From positions 1 to 64,000 of the forward strand of contig NZ_LXRG01000087.1 in NCBI RefSeq assembly GCF_001651035.1: DNA of 64,000 nucleotides. Reading direction: 5' to 3'. The notes under the pieces were generated by a model, which saw nothing but the letters and a program-made list of their open reading frames with translations, was not told where the DNA came from and did no database searches. The stretch is from Halomonas sp. ALS9 (GTDB lineage: Bacteria > Pseudomonadota > Gammaproteobacteria > Pseudomonadales > Halomonadaceae). Positions 46,951 through 55,593 of the stretch are shown here, in pieces (within the stretch, counting starts at the first letter, position 1; every line of letters begins with the position of its first letter). The position numbers were made by a program, and so were the translations under genes.

Positions 46951-47868
46951 TTACCAGACCAGTGCCACAGCGTAGTGATCGAGTATTAGCGCACCAAAAA
47001 CCCCCAATAGATAGCGAATAGAGAACCAGAATGCGCCAATCGGGGCAGCAGGATCCTGCCCACGCCACACTCGCCAATTCCAGACCATAAAGCGTGCATT
47101 AAGACACGCCACGATGAATAGGTAGAGTACGCCACTCATACCTATCATCACCGGCAATAACGTGGTTAATACGGTTAACCACCCATACAGCCAAATTTGC
47201 AGCCGTGTAAAAGGAATCCCGTGAGTAACAGGTAGCATAGGGATACCTGCCCGCGCATAATCATCGCGCTTATGAATGGCCAGCGCCCAAAAATGTGGCG
47301 GCGTCCAGGCAAAAATAATCAGCATCAGCAGCAGCGGTTCAGGGGTTATTTGCCCGGTGATAGCGACCCAACCTAAAAGTGGTGGCGCCGCGCCAGCCAC
47401 CCCACCAATAACGATATTTTGTGGCGTCGCCCGCTTTAAAAAAGCGGTATAAATCAGCGCATAGCCAATCAGGGAAGCAAAGGTTAGCGCAGCTGTTAAA
47501 TGGTTAACCTGCCAGGCCAATAGCGCAACACCTGCGGCAGAAAGCATGCACGCCCAAACCAAGGCAATCGCCACAGGTAGCCGCTTACTTGCCACAGGGC
47601 GGCGAGCAGTTCGCGTCATTAACGCATCCAAGCGGCGGTCAATGACATGATTAAAAGCGGCCGCACCGCAAGAGGCCAAGCCGATACCGGCTAAACCAAA
47701 GATTACGTTCGTTAGCGGTGGTAGGCCCGGGATAGCTAATGCCATCCCTACGGCCGTACATACCAACATAACGGCCACCACTTTAATCTTGCACAGGCCC
47801 AATAGCTCTTTCCAGCCCCACACCATAGAAGGCAGTGCCGTGGGTAGCGTCATTGTTATATTTCGCAT
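46951..47868 (-). CDS. cyoE: protoheme IX farnesyltransferase
   Basis: The 305-residue protein is a UbiA-type prenyltransferase with about nine membrane spans and the aspartate motifs NHVIDRRLDALMTRT and KRDDYARAGIPML. It converts heme B to heme O, the first step of heme A synthesis. It follows ctaA by 14 bases and is the last gene of the oxidase cluster. The ATG follows GGGAAG. Confidence 0.94.
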   Translation of the reverse strand: MRNITMTLPTALPSMVWGWKELLGLCKIKVVAVMLVCTAVGMALAIPGLPPLTNVIFGLAGIGLASCGAAAFNHVIDRRLDALMTRTARRPVASKRLPVAIALVWACMLSAAGVALLAWQVNHLTAALTFASLIGYALIYTAFLKRATPQNIVIGGVAGAAPPLLGWVAITGQITPEPLLLMLIIFAWTPPHFWALAIHKRDDYARAGIPMLPVTHGIPFTRLQIWLYGWLTVLTTLLPVMIGMSGVLYLFIVACLNARFMVWNWRVWRGQDPAAPIGAFWFSIRYLLGVFGALILDHYAVALVW

Positions 47869-47882
47869 GGCATGCTTCCCTT

Positions 47883-48935
47883 TTATTGAGCGATAACGTT
47901 GTTATAAGGTGAATGAGTAGTCGTTGAGTAGACGCCAGCCTCTTGGTAGCGCCAACGCCACCATGCCCAAACGATTCCAGCGGCCAATGCAATGGCACCA
48001 GCTGTGTGCAGTAGCGCCAGCCATAGCGGCAACCAAAGCACCACATTGGCAATCCCCAAAGCGGCTTGCAGCGCATACAAGCCGACGACTATTGCTAACG
48101 GCCTTGCAACACTCTGCCAATGCCGATAACGCCACCAGAGCGCTATTAGCCCGACACCAAGCAACAATGCTACCAGGCGATGAGCCACTTGGATCGCGGT
48201 ACGTGCGTCAGCATGCAACTGCCCATGTAGGTAATTGGGCCCTACGGTCTGGGTAAGATGAAATCCTTCGCTAATGTCCATCGCGGGTATCCATTGACCA
48301 TTGCAAGTGGGGAATCCCTGGCAAGCGATACCGGCATAATTGCTCGACACCCAACCGCCTAGCGCCAGTTGCACAACCAGCAAACATGCCGCAATACCCC
48401 ACCACGCATTAGCACGCCGCGGCTCACTTGTTGGCTTTGGCGTTGCGGTGAGGCGTAAGCGAAGATGCAACCAAAAGAACAACAGCAATACACTCAACCC
48501 GCCAAGTAGATGAAGGGTAACGACTTGAGGCCATAATTTGAGCGTAACAGTGAAGGCACCAAATGCGCCCTGGAGCAAAATAACGACGAGTAGCATCAAG
48601 CTGAGGTGCCACGGATAATCCCGACGACGGCGCAAAGGCCAACCTAACGCTACAACGCTGAGCACCAGCAGCCCCAAGAGCGTCGCAATATAGCGATGAA
48701 TCATTTCCACCCACGCTTTAAAGGGCTCTAACGGGACGTCAGGATGGCGCAGCGTAGCAAGTTCACTATCGGGGACTAATAGCTTTCCGTAGCAACCAGG
48801 CCAATCGGGACAGCCTAGACCCGCATCGACTAAACGTGTCCAGGCGCCTACCAACATGACCACTGCGGTAAACAGAGTACCTGCCAGCGTTAATCGCACT
48901 AACCATCGCAAGCGGCGTTCACATAAATTGTGCAT
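47883..48935 (-). CDS. ctaA: heme A synthase
   Basis: The 350-residue integral membrane protein has about eight spans, GAWTRLVDAGLGCPDWPGCYG near the N-terminus, EMIHRYIATLLG and a second HRLVALLLG, with the histidines that bind heme in CtaA/COX15. It oxidises heme O to heme A for the aa3 oxidase encoded upstream. It lies between the SCO-like gene and cyoE. Confidence 0.94.
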   Translation of the reverse strand: MHNLCERRLRWLVRLTLAGTLFTAVVMLVGAWTRLVDAGLGCPDWPGCYGKLLVPDSELATLRHPDVPLEPFKAWVEMIHRYIATLLGLLVLSVVALGWPLRRRRDYPWHLSLMLLVVILLQGAFGAFTVTLKLWPQVVTLHLLGGLSVLLLFFWLHLRLRLTATPKPTSEPRRANAWWGIAACLLVVQLALGGWVSSNYAGIACQGFPTCNGQWIPAMDISEGFHLTQTVGPNYLHGQLHADARTAIQVAHRLVALLLGVGLIALWWRYRHWQSVARPLAIVVGLYALQAALGIANVVLWLPLWLALLHTAGAIALAAGIVWAWWRWRYQEAGVYSTTTHSPYNNVIAQ

Positions 48936-48969
48936 GGCGTATCCTTAACAGCAGGGGTTAGCGCATTTT

Positions 48970-49569
48970 TTATTGTGGATTCACTTTCAGTAAATGCCGG
49001 ATATCATCAAGCACGTACTTGGTGGCAACATTTGCCTCAAATGACAATGCCGGGCGCCCCATAGGATCAAGCAACCACACTGAGTTATCTTCACGCCATG
49101 GAGGAAAGTGCCGCCATTCGCTAGTCATTTCTCCCGGTAGCGGTTCTGAATCTCCACCAATCCGCAGGCGGATTAACCTCGGTGCTTCGCGCCCTAGGGC
49201 GCGGTGAAGCCTCCAAAACTCATCCTTACGCTGTTCGCACTGCTGGGTGCAGTCAAACGCCAATATCCACTCTTCCTGGCCATTAACAGCCGACCTAGTT
49301 TCAGTCGAGCCTAGTTCATTTAACCCAGGTTCATTTAACCCAAGTCTACTTAATTCAGGCCCATCTAACCCAGGTTCATTCGACAGAGCTAAAGGCCATT
49401 CATTGAGAACGGGTAATTCCAAATCTACCTTTCCGTGAGCTGTATGCTGGTCTGGAATACCTATGCGGAACTCGACCATTCCCCAAGCAGCCACCATGGG
49501 CGCCGCAAATATTGCAAAAATAAGGATTAATTTGAGCCGCTGACGGCGTATATGTTTGGCGTCCTGCAT
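48970..49569 (-). CDS. membrane-anchored SCO/thioredoxin-like protein of the oxidase cluster
   Basis: The 199-residue protein has one N-terminal anchor (about 12-30) and a periplasmic domain. FDCTQQCEQR gives a CxxxC pair like the copper site of SCO proteins, and WLLDPMGRPALSFEANVATKYVLDDIRHLL resembles the SCO C-terminal segment (in parts), but the usual histidine ligand region is not evident. Between anchor and CxxxC lies a run of five NEPGL-like pentapeptides encoded by a 15-bp minisatellite. Its place between SURF1 and ctaA suggests a role in oxidase assembly. Family assignment is tentative. Confidence 0.7.
   Translation of the reverse strand: MQDAKHIRRQRLKLILIFAIFAAPMVAAWGMVEFRIGIPDQHTAHGKVDLELPVLNEWPLALSNEPGLDGPELSRLGLNEPGLNELGSTETRSAVNGQEEWILAFDCTQQCEQRKDEFWRLHRALGREAPRLIRLRIGGDSEPLPGEMTSEWRHFPPWREDNSVWLLDPMGRPALSFEANVATKYVLDDIRHLLKVNPQ
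49305..49379. repeat. five in-frame 15-bp repeats within the SCO-like gene
   Basis: Units such as TTAACCCAGGTTCAT repeat head to tail, with two near-identical copies at 49320-49334 and 49365-49379. On the coding strand they give NEPGL, DGPEL, SRLGL, NEPGL and NELGS. Since 15 is a multiple of three, changes in copy number keep the frame. Confidence 0.9.
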
Positions 49570-49579
49570 ACTTTCACCC

Positions 49580-50293
49580 CTATTTATTTTTATGACCTAA
49601 AGGCTCTTGTTGAGCACTATCGCGACGCAATCTTTGGCCACCAATCAACATGACCACCATGGCCGCCAGGGATAGACCCCACCACTGAAACGCATAACCC
49701 ATATGCCGACTGGGAGGCATGACATTCGCTTCCCACCAAGGGATCAAAACCCCATCGCCTTCATTAGCGTGTAGCCATCCTGGGTAGCTAAAGGAACCTA
49801 GTGAAGCGTGCCAGGGTTCAAGGCTAAGCTGTTGCAGCCTCACACCTTCTCTATTCTCTCCATATAGCGGCCCGCCCGCTTGAACCTCCTGCCACTCGCC
49901 GGTTAACTCAACCATACCACTGGGTGTAGCTGCATGAGGTGGCTCACGACGAGGCCCAGTTGCTAAGAACCCTCGCTGAACAAGCCAAATCTGACCGTAA
50001 GCATCACGCAGTGGCGTTAACACCGCCACACCCACTTTTCCACTCACAACTCGGTTATCCAAATAAAGTGTATGCTCAGTCAAGTACTCCCCCCGCAACG
50101 TCACCTGGGCGCCTTGGTCTGGCTGCTCAGTAGGCTGCACCAAAGCAGGGGCTGCATTGCGAACGGCCATTGCTAAGCGCTTGTCATCTGCCCTCTCCCA
50201 CTGCCATAGTCCTAAACAAGCGCCTAGCGTGACCAGCAAACTCCAAAACATACACCAACTATAAAAACGCCATTGCCGAGAGGTTCTCATCAT
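49580..50293 (-). CDS. SURF1-family cytochrome oxidase assembly protein
   Basis: The frame is open for 49 codons beyond the chosen ATG (50293; a second ATG follows at once), but that part lies inside the opposite DUF2909-like gene. From 50293 the protein has 237 residues with two membrane spans near the ends (WCMFWSLLVTLGACLGLWQW and LSLAAMVVMLIGG), and the SURF1 features GEYLTEHTLYLDNRVVSG and WLVQRGFLATG. SURF1 helps deliver heme A to subunit I. The ribosome site is weak, and a start at 50311 is possible. Confidence 0.88.
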   Translation of the reverse strand: MMRTSRQWRFYSWCMFWSLLVTLGACLGLWQWERADDKRLAMAVRNAAPALVQPTEQPDQGAQVTLRGEYLTEHTLYLDNRVVSGKVGVAVLTPLRDAYGQIWLVQRGFLATGPRREPPHAATPSGMVELTGEWQEVQAGGPLYGENREGVRLQQLSLEPWHASLGSFSYPGWLHANEGDGVLIPWWEANVMPPSRHMGYAFQWWGLSLAAMVVMLIGGQRLRRDSAQQEPLGHKNK

Positions 50294-50483
50294 GTGGTTA
50301 CAACTACTCATTGCCGCCGTATTTATTGCGATGGTTATCAGCTTGGCCATGGGAGCAGGCTTCTTACTGCGTGATAACGCCTCTTCACGCCGCCTGCTGC
50401 TCTCGCTCAAATGGAGAATTGGCTTAGCCTGCCTGCTCATGGCCCTTATTATTTATGGCTATTGGTCGGGCCAGTTAGGCTAA
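50292..50483 (+). CDS. small twin-transmembrane protein, DUF2909-like
   Basis: The 63-residue protein consists of two membrane spans (about 3-25 and 42-60) with a basic loop RDNASSRRLLLSLKWR. It starts at ATG 50292 behind GAGAGG. It lies on the strand opposite to the oxidase genes, between coxC and SURF1, an arrangement known for DUF2909 genes in pseudomonads. The start codon overlaps that of SURF1, so each gene's leader is inside the other. Function is unknown. Confidence 0.8.
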   Translation: MWLQLLIAAVFIAMVISLAMGAGFLLRDNASSRRLLLSLKWRIGLACLLMALIIYGYWSGQLG

Positions 50484-50487
50484 TGGC

Positions 50488-51348
50488 CTATAAGACATAG
50501 ACAAAAATAAATAGCCCCACCCAGACCACATCAACAAAGTGCCAATACCAGCAAGAGGCCTCAAAACCAAAATGGTTTTCGTCAGCGAAGTGCCCCTTAT
50601 AAATACGCACCAGCATGGTGGCTAAAATCAGCGTGCCGATAATGACGTGAACCCCATGGAAACCCGTCAAAATAAAGAACGTTGCACCAAAGATCCCAGC
50701 TTCTAAGGTGATTCCGTAATGGGCGTAGGCCTCGTAATACTCAATGCCCTGAATCATGATAAAGCAACAACCTAACAGCACAGTGCCCGTCAGCCAGTTG
50801 CGACATGTTTTACGGTCACCCACTTTTAAGGCTTCGTGGGCAACGGTGAGTGTGATGCTAGAAGTAATCAAAATCAGCGTATTGACGAGAGGCAGTTGCC
50901 AAGGGCTAAAGACTTGTTGGGGGCCAGCGATAGCTGAGTCTGGCGGGTTCAGCAGCGGCCATGTGGCTACAAAGTCAGGCCATAGCAGTGCAGAAACGCC
51001 TTTTGCCCCTTCCCCCCCTAACCATGGGATAGCAAACATACGTACGTAAAACAATGCGCCAAAAAAGGCGGCGAAAAACATCACTTCCGAAAAAATAAAC
51101 CAGCCCATACCCCAGCGAAATGAGCGATCCATTTGAGCATCATATAGCCCACCCCGGGACTCGCTAATCACGTCACGGAACCAGAGCCCCATCACCGCAA
51201 TAACGCCCAACACCCCGATTAACACCAATGGCAATCCAGTGTCGTAGACGAGTTTAATACCGGCCCCAACCATCATGGCGCCCACAGCCAATGATCCTAG
51301 AACAGGCCACCGACTACTCGCCGGAACATAATAGCTACCACTGCTCAT
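50488..51348 (-). CDS. ctaE: cytochrome c oxidase subunit III
   Basis: The 286-residue protein has seven membrane spans and the subunit III motifs MGWFIFSEVMFFAAFFGALFY with its lipid-binding glutamate, HEALKVGDRKTC, and FHGVHVIIGT, ending WYWHFVDVVWVGLFIFVYVL (in parts). It stabilises the aa3 core and proton uptake. The ATG overlaps the cox11 stop by four bases. Confidence 0.96.
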   Translation of the reverse strand: MSSGSYYVPASSRWPVLGSLAVGAMMVGAGIKLVYDTGLPLVLIGVLGVIAVMGLWFRDVISESRGGLYDAQMDRSFRWGMGWFIFSEVMFFAAFFGALFYVRMFAIPWLGGEGAKGVSALLWPDFVATWPLLNPPDSAIAGPQQVFSPWQLPLVNTLILITSSITLTVAHEALKVGDRKTCRNWLTGTVLLGCCFIMIQGIEYYEAYAHYGITLEAGIFGATFFILTGFHGVHVIIGTLILATMLVRIYKGHFADENHFGFEASCWYWHFVDVVWVGLFIFVYVL

Positions 51349-51995
51349 ATCGCTTCTCCCGCCGCTTTATTGTTTTTGGGGTCTATACTCAGATTATTAT
51401 TGGGGTCGTTCTCATTCTCTAGGTCGCTTTTAGCGCTATTTAGTGAAGCATTCCGAATCGCATGCTCTACTGGATACAAGGTATACACCAGCGTAATGGT
51501 ATTAATATCTGCAGGCAGGTCACGCGCCAGCTGGAATACCAGCGGTATGGTTAGTCGCTCCTCGCCCTTCAACAGTTGCTCTTGAAAGCAGAAGCAGCTG
51601 ATTTTACGTAGATGCGTCGTAGCAGCAGAGGGAGACACACTAGGCACTGCTCTCCCCCAGCTTTCGCTATGGCTATTATTGGTAAAGGTAAAATCGACTT
51701 CCGCCATTTGCCCGGGGTGGACGCTCATTTGGCGCATTTCAACACTCATTTGCCACGGCAGCCCGGGGCTGCCACGAGTGATAAATTGCACATTGATATA
51801 GCGCGATTCATCCACCTCTTCATGCACAATGCTTTGCGCAGTGGCATCCACTTTGCCGTTAAGACCCGTGATCCGACAAAAAACGTCATAAAGCGGCACT
51901 AATGCAAAGGCAAACCCAAACATGCCGACCAGTACGGCGACTGTCCTAATGACCGTGCGGCGCACCCCCACTTGCGTCTGCTCTTGACTATTCAT
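51345..51995 (-). CDS. ctaG: cytochrome c oxidase assembly protein CtaG/Cox11
   Basis: The 216-residue protein has one N-terminal span (FAFALVPLYDVFCRITGLNGK, near 23-45) and a periplasmic immunoglobulin-like domain with the copper-binding CFCFQEQ motif. It delivers copper to the CuB site of subunit I. A polar Asn/Asp-rich tail of about 30 residues after the conserved YTLYPVE is longer than usual. It lies between subunits I and III. Confidence 0.94.
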   Translation of the reverse strand: MNSQEQTQVGVRRTVIRTVAVLVGMFGFAFALVPLYDVFCRITGLNGKVDATAQSIVHEEVDESRYINVQFITRGSPGLPWQMSVEMRQMSVHPGQMAEVDFTFTNNSHSESWGRAVPSVSPSAATTHLRKISCFCFQEQLLKGEERLTIPLVFQLARDLPADINTITLVYTLYPVEHAIRNASLNSAKSDLENENDPNNNLSIDPKNNKAAGEAI

Positions 51996-52035
51996 AACAC
52001 CTCTTAGGCCAGCGACCCGTGTGGTTTATGTATTT

Positions 52036-53670
52036 TTAGTGAGACGTGCGGTGAAACACTGGCGGCGTTTCAAATGTATGCAGTGGCGCTGGACTAGGCA
52101 CCGTCCACTCCAGGTCAACCGCACCTTCCCATGCTTTGGCGGGCGCTTTTTTACCACCACGTATGCATAGGATAACGCCTAATACAAACAGCAGTTGCGA
52201 CGCACCGAAGAAGAAAGCACCGATACTTGAAAGCAAGTTAAAATCAGCAAACTGGAGAGCGTAGTCAGGGATTCGCCGTGGCATCCCCGCCAAGCCAGCG
52301 AAGTGCATGGGGAAGAAGGTTAAGTTGACGCCAATAATCGAGAACCAAAAATGCCATTGAGCCAGCCGCTCATTGGGATAGTGCCCCGTCCATTTCGGTA
52401 GCCAGTAATACACACCCGCCATAATGGCGAAGATCGCCCCTGGTACTAGCACATAGTGGAAGTGGGCTACGACGAAGTAGGTATCGTGATACTGAAAATC
52501 CGCTGGCGCGATAGCCAACATCAGACCGGAGAAGCCACCGATGGTAAATAGCACCACGAAGGCTAGGGAAAATAGCATCGGCGATTCAAAACTGATTGAG
52601 CCGCGAAACAGTGTAGTCACCCAGTTAAACACCTTAACCCCAGTAGGCACGGCGATCAGCATAGTGGAGTACATAAAAAACAGCTCTGCCACCAGGGGAA
52701 GCCCCACGATAAACATATGGTGAGCCCAGACTAAAAACGACAGCAATGCAATGGCGGCCGTGGCATACACCATGGATGCGTAGCCAAATAGAGGCTTACG
52801 CGCAAAGGTAGGGATGATCGCCGAGACAATCCCAAAGGCGGGCAGAATCATGATGTAAACTTCGGGATGACCGAAAAACCAGAACAGATGCTGAAACAAC
52901 ACCGGATCACCACCACCTGCTGCGTCAAAGAAACTGGTGCCAAAATTAATATCCATGAGCATCATGGTGATAACCCCAGCCAGTACCGGCATCACCGCGA
53001 TAAGCAGGAAGGCTGTAATCAGCCATGTCCAAACAAATAACGGCATATCCATTAAACGCATACCCGGCGCACGCATATTTAGAATGGTCGCGATAATGTT
53101 GATGGCACCGAGAATGGAGCTAATACCCGCGATATGCAGCGCTAAAATAAAGAAGGTCGTAGAAGGCGGTGCATAAGTAGTCGACAGCGGTGCATAAAAA
53201 GTCCAGCCAAAGTTAGGGCCGCCACCGGGCATAAACAGTGTTGAAAGTAGCAACGTAAAAGCCACCGGCAGCAGCCAAAAACTGAAGTTATTTAACCGCG
53301 GTAACGCCATATCCGGTGCGCCAATCTGCAGCGGTATCATCCAGTTGGCTAGACCGGTAAAAGCCGGCATTACCGCGGCGAATACCATTATCAAGCCATG
53401 CATGGTGGTCATCTGGTTAAAAAACTCAGGTTCGACCAACTGTAAGCCGGGCTGAAAAAGCTCGGCCCTGACCACTAGGGCAAATATTCCGCCGATAAAA
53501 AACATCGTCAGCGAAAAAATCAGGTATAGAGAGCCGATCTCTTTATGGTTGGTGGTCAATAACCAACGCAAAATACCTTTGGGCGGCGCAGCATGTCCAT
53601 GCGACTGCCCGTCGGCGACGGCTGTAGAGCTATGTTGTAGTGGTGGCTGAGGGGGCAATTTTGGTGCCAT
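52036..53670 (-). CDS. ctaD: cytochrome c oxidase subunit I
   Basis: The 544-residue protein has twelve membrane spans and the heme-copper signature around [27 protein letters not shown] (CuB histidines) and [14 protein letters not shown] with the two heme ligands near the end. It contains the E-in-GHPEVY residue of the D-channel in A-type oxidases. It carries heme a and the a3-CuB site. The N-terminal 30 residues are a polar extension rich in Pro, Gln and His. Confidence 0.97.
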   Translation of the reverse strand: MAPKLPPQPPLQHSSTAVADGQSHGHAAPPKGILRWLLTTNHKEIGSLYLIFSLTMFFIGGIFALVVRAELFQPGLQLVEPEFFNQMTTMHGLIMVFAAVMPAFTGLANWMIPLQIGAPDMALPRLNNFSFWLLPVAFTLLLSTLFMPGGGPNFGWTFYAPLSTTYAPPSTTFFILALHIAGISSILGAINIIATILNMRAPGMRLMDMPLFVWTWLITAFLLIAVMPVLAGVITMMLMDINFGTSFFDAAGGGDPVLFQHLFWFFGHPEVYIMILPAFGIVSAIIPTFARKPLFGYASMVYATAAIALLSFLVWAHHMFIVGLPLVAELFFMYSTMLIAVPTGVKVFNWVTTLFRGSISFESPMLFSLAFVVLFTIGGFSGLMLAIAPADFQYHDTYFVVAHFHYVLVPGAIFAIMAGVYYWLPKWTGHYPNERLAQWHFWFSIIGVNLTFFPMHFAGLAGMPRRIPDYALQFADFNLLSSIGAFFFGASQLLFVLGVILCIRGGKKAPAKAWEGAVDLEWTVPSPAPLHTFETPPVFHRTSH

Positions 53671-53718
53671 GTGACTCTCCGAAATATTGTTGTTGTCCGA
53701 TTTGGTGGCAAACTAGGA

Positions 53719-54834
53719 TCATTGGGCAATTAATTCAGCCACTTCAGAAGGTTGCACCACATCTCCCGTCTCATTACCCCAAGCATTACGCGTATAGGTG
53801 ACCACAGCGGCCAATTCAACCGGATTCAAGGTGCTACGAAAAGCGGGCATTGCCGCACCCGAGACACCGTTGATCACCTTATCAAGGTGCCAATCCACAT
53901 CGCTTAATAGCTGTTCGTTATTGGCCAGAGCCGGAAACGCAGGTGGCGCTCCCTGGCCTTCAGCTTGATGACAAGAGGAGCAGATAGCTTGATAAACGGA
54001 TTCACCGCGCTCTAGTAGCTCCGCCATTTCCCATTCACGATCAACGCCCATTGCCTCCTGTTCAGCGGCCTCTTTCCGCTCGGCCAACCAAGTTTCAAAC
54101 TCTTCTTCCTCTACGGCATGCACCACCACCGGCATAAAGCCATGATCGATACCGCACAGCTCCGCACATTGACCACGATAAATCCCCGGTTCATTGATTT
54201 TTACCCAGTTCTCATTAATAAAGCCGGGAATCGTATCCTGCTTGACCGCCAAGTCCGGCACCCACCATGAGTGAATAACGTCGTCCGAGGTCATTAGAAA
54301 ACGCACTTTACGGTTAATTGGCAGTACCAGTGGTTCGTCGACCTCTAATAAGTAATGCTCACCGCGGGCTTCTTCGCCACTGATTTGTGCTCTCGGAGTA
54401 CTCATATTGGAAGTAAATGCTACATCTTCACCAAGATACTCGTAGCGCCAACGCCACTGCTGGCCAGTAATCATGACGTCCAACTCGGCGTTTGATGAGT
54501 CGTACATATTTTTTAACGTGGCGGTAGCAGGTACTGCCATACCGACCAGGATAAGAATGGGGATGGCAGTCCATAACACTTCCACACTGGTATGTTCGTG
54601 AAAGTGAGCTGCCTTTGCTCCTTTGGAGTGGCGATAACGAAACAATGAGTAGAACATTGCCCCAAATACCACCACGCCAATCACGACACATATCCAAAAA
54701 ATGGTCATGTGCAAGCCATAAATATCGCTGCTCACATCTGTTACCCCAACGGGCATGTTCCAACCGTTGGACTGAGCCTGAGACTCACTTGCAGCTAGGA
54801 CTATGGCTATTAGCCACCACCACCGTGAACGCAT
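53719..54834 (-). CDS. ctaC: cytochrome c oxidase subunit II with fused cytochrome c domain
   Basis: The ATG at 54834 follows GGAGGT; the TTG four codons earlier is unlikely. The 371-residue protein has a signal peptide ending ESQAQ, two membrane spans, the CuA domain with CAELCGIDHGFMPVVV, and a C-terminal cytochrome c domain with CSSCHQAEGQG. That fused domain defines a caa3-type enzyme that takes electrons from a membrane or soluble cytochrome c. It is the first gene of the oxidase operon. Confidence 0.95.
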   Translation of the reverse strand: MRSRWWWLIAIVLAASESQAQSNGWNMPVGVTDVSSDIYGLHMTIFWICVVIGVVVFGAMFYSLFRYRHSKGAKAAHFHEHTSVEVLWTAIPILILVGMAVPATATLKNMYDSSNAELDVMITGQQWRWRYEYLGEDVAFTSNMSTPRAQISGEEARGEHYLLEVDEPLVLPINRKVRFLMTSDDVIHSWWVPDLAVKQDTIPGFINENWVKINEPGIYRGQCAELCGIDHGFMPVVVHAVEEEEFETWLAERKEAAEQEAMGVDREWEMAELLERGESVYQAICSSCHQAEGQGAPPAFPALANNEQLLSDVDWHLDKVINGVSGAAMPAFRSTLNPVELAAVVTYTRNAWGNETGDVVQPSEVAELIAQ

Positions 54835-54900
54835 AGAGACCTCCAATTTTATTGTTATTACTTATCGTTAGATTAGGACAGGGTTAAATGAGATATTAGC

Positions 54901-54928
54901 AGTATAGAAAATATGTGCGATTCGTCAC
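54901..54928 (-). promoter_or_regulatory. predicted sigma-70 promoter of the oxidase operon
   Basis: On the reverse strand GTGACG (four of six to -35) is followed after 16 bases by TATACT (five of six to -10), about 67 bases upstream of the ctaC start. The region between is AT-rich. Confidence 0.5.
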
Positions 54929-54958
54929 GCTTTGCTTATTTAACGCTATCAACGCTTT

Positions 54959-55132
54959 TCAGCGGGCCGCCATCATGGCCAAAAAAATAAGCAGCAAAAC
55001 AAATAGCAATGTAACCACTACCCCGGTGGCAAGATAGGCTGCTGGCCTGCCACTGCTAAAGTCCTCCTCCCTTTTTTGGTTACTCTGAACGCCTATCAAG
55101 GCCGCCAAAACTGACTTCACCACCGACCACAT
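54959..55132 (-). CDS. small membrane protein, DUF2970-like
   Basis: The ATG at 55132 follows GGAGGT. The 57-residue protein opens MWSVVKSVLAALIGVQSNQKREEDF and ends in one membrane span of about 25 residues; this pattern is that of DUF2970. Such genes commonly adjoin oxidase genes in proteobacteria, here 124 bases upstream of ctaC. Function is unknown. Confidence 0.8.
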   Translation of the reverse strand: MWSVVKSVLAALIGVQSNQKREEDFSSGRPAAYLATGVVVTLLFVLLLIFLAMMAAR

Positions 55133-55336
55133 AGAACCTCCGAGGGGAATTGACACTCACGCATTTATTCAGCCCTGAATGAGTTAACTACTATTATCAT
55201 AGGCATACATAAGCATTAAGTCAGGGTAAAGAGACGAAATCTAAGCATTTACAGTCAGGCAAATGACTACCTAAAGTTTCTCAATGTGAGATACTCAACT
55301 TATTCTCAGGATCAGCGCCAACCAATGGAGTGCCTT

Positions 55337-55552
55337 ATGCTCAAGCGCCGCCTCGCATTACCCATCAATGCGCTATTTGTTATTGTTCCGCTGCTGTTAA
55401 CCGGTTGTACGACTTATACATGGCCGGACGGCTCTCAGGAAACCGTCATCGGCGTTGTGCCTGAGGAAGAGAATCAACGCTACGAAGAAGAGCGGATAGA
55501 CGGCGTGCGCTACCGCATTCCTGACGAAATCCCGGAAAAGCGCAGCGAGTAA
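55337..55552 (+). CDS. small lipoprotein of unknown function
   Basis: Starting at the ATG at 55337 (GGAG six bases upstream), the 71-residue protein has a signal peptide and lipobox LLTGC (Cys24), followed by about 47 very acidic residues, TTYTWPDGSQETVIGVVPEE onward. No known domain is evident. Upstream in-frame ATGs at 55286 and 55325 have no ribosome site. It is alone on the forward strand between two leftward genes. Confidence 0.72.
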   Translation: MLKRRLALPINALFVIVPLLLTGCTTYTWPDGSQETVIGVVPEEENQRYEEERIDGVRYRIPDEIPEKRSE

Positions 55553-55593
55553 CTATCCTGCAGTTTGTATATGCGCAAAGAGTGTCAAAACAG

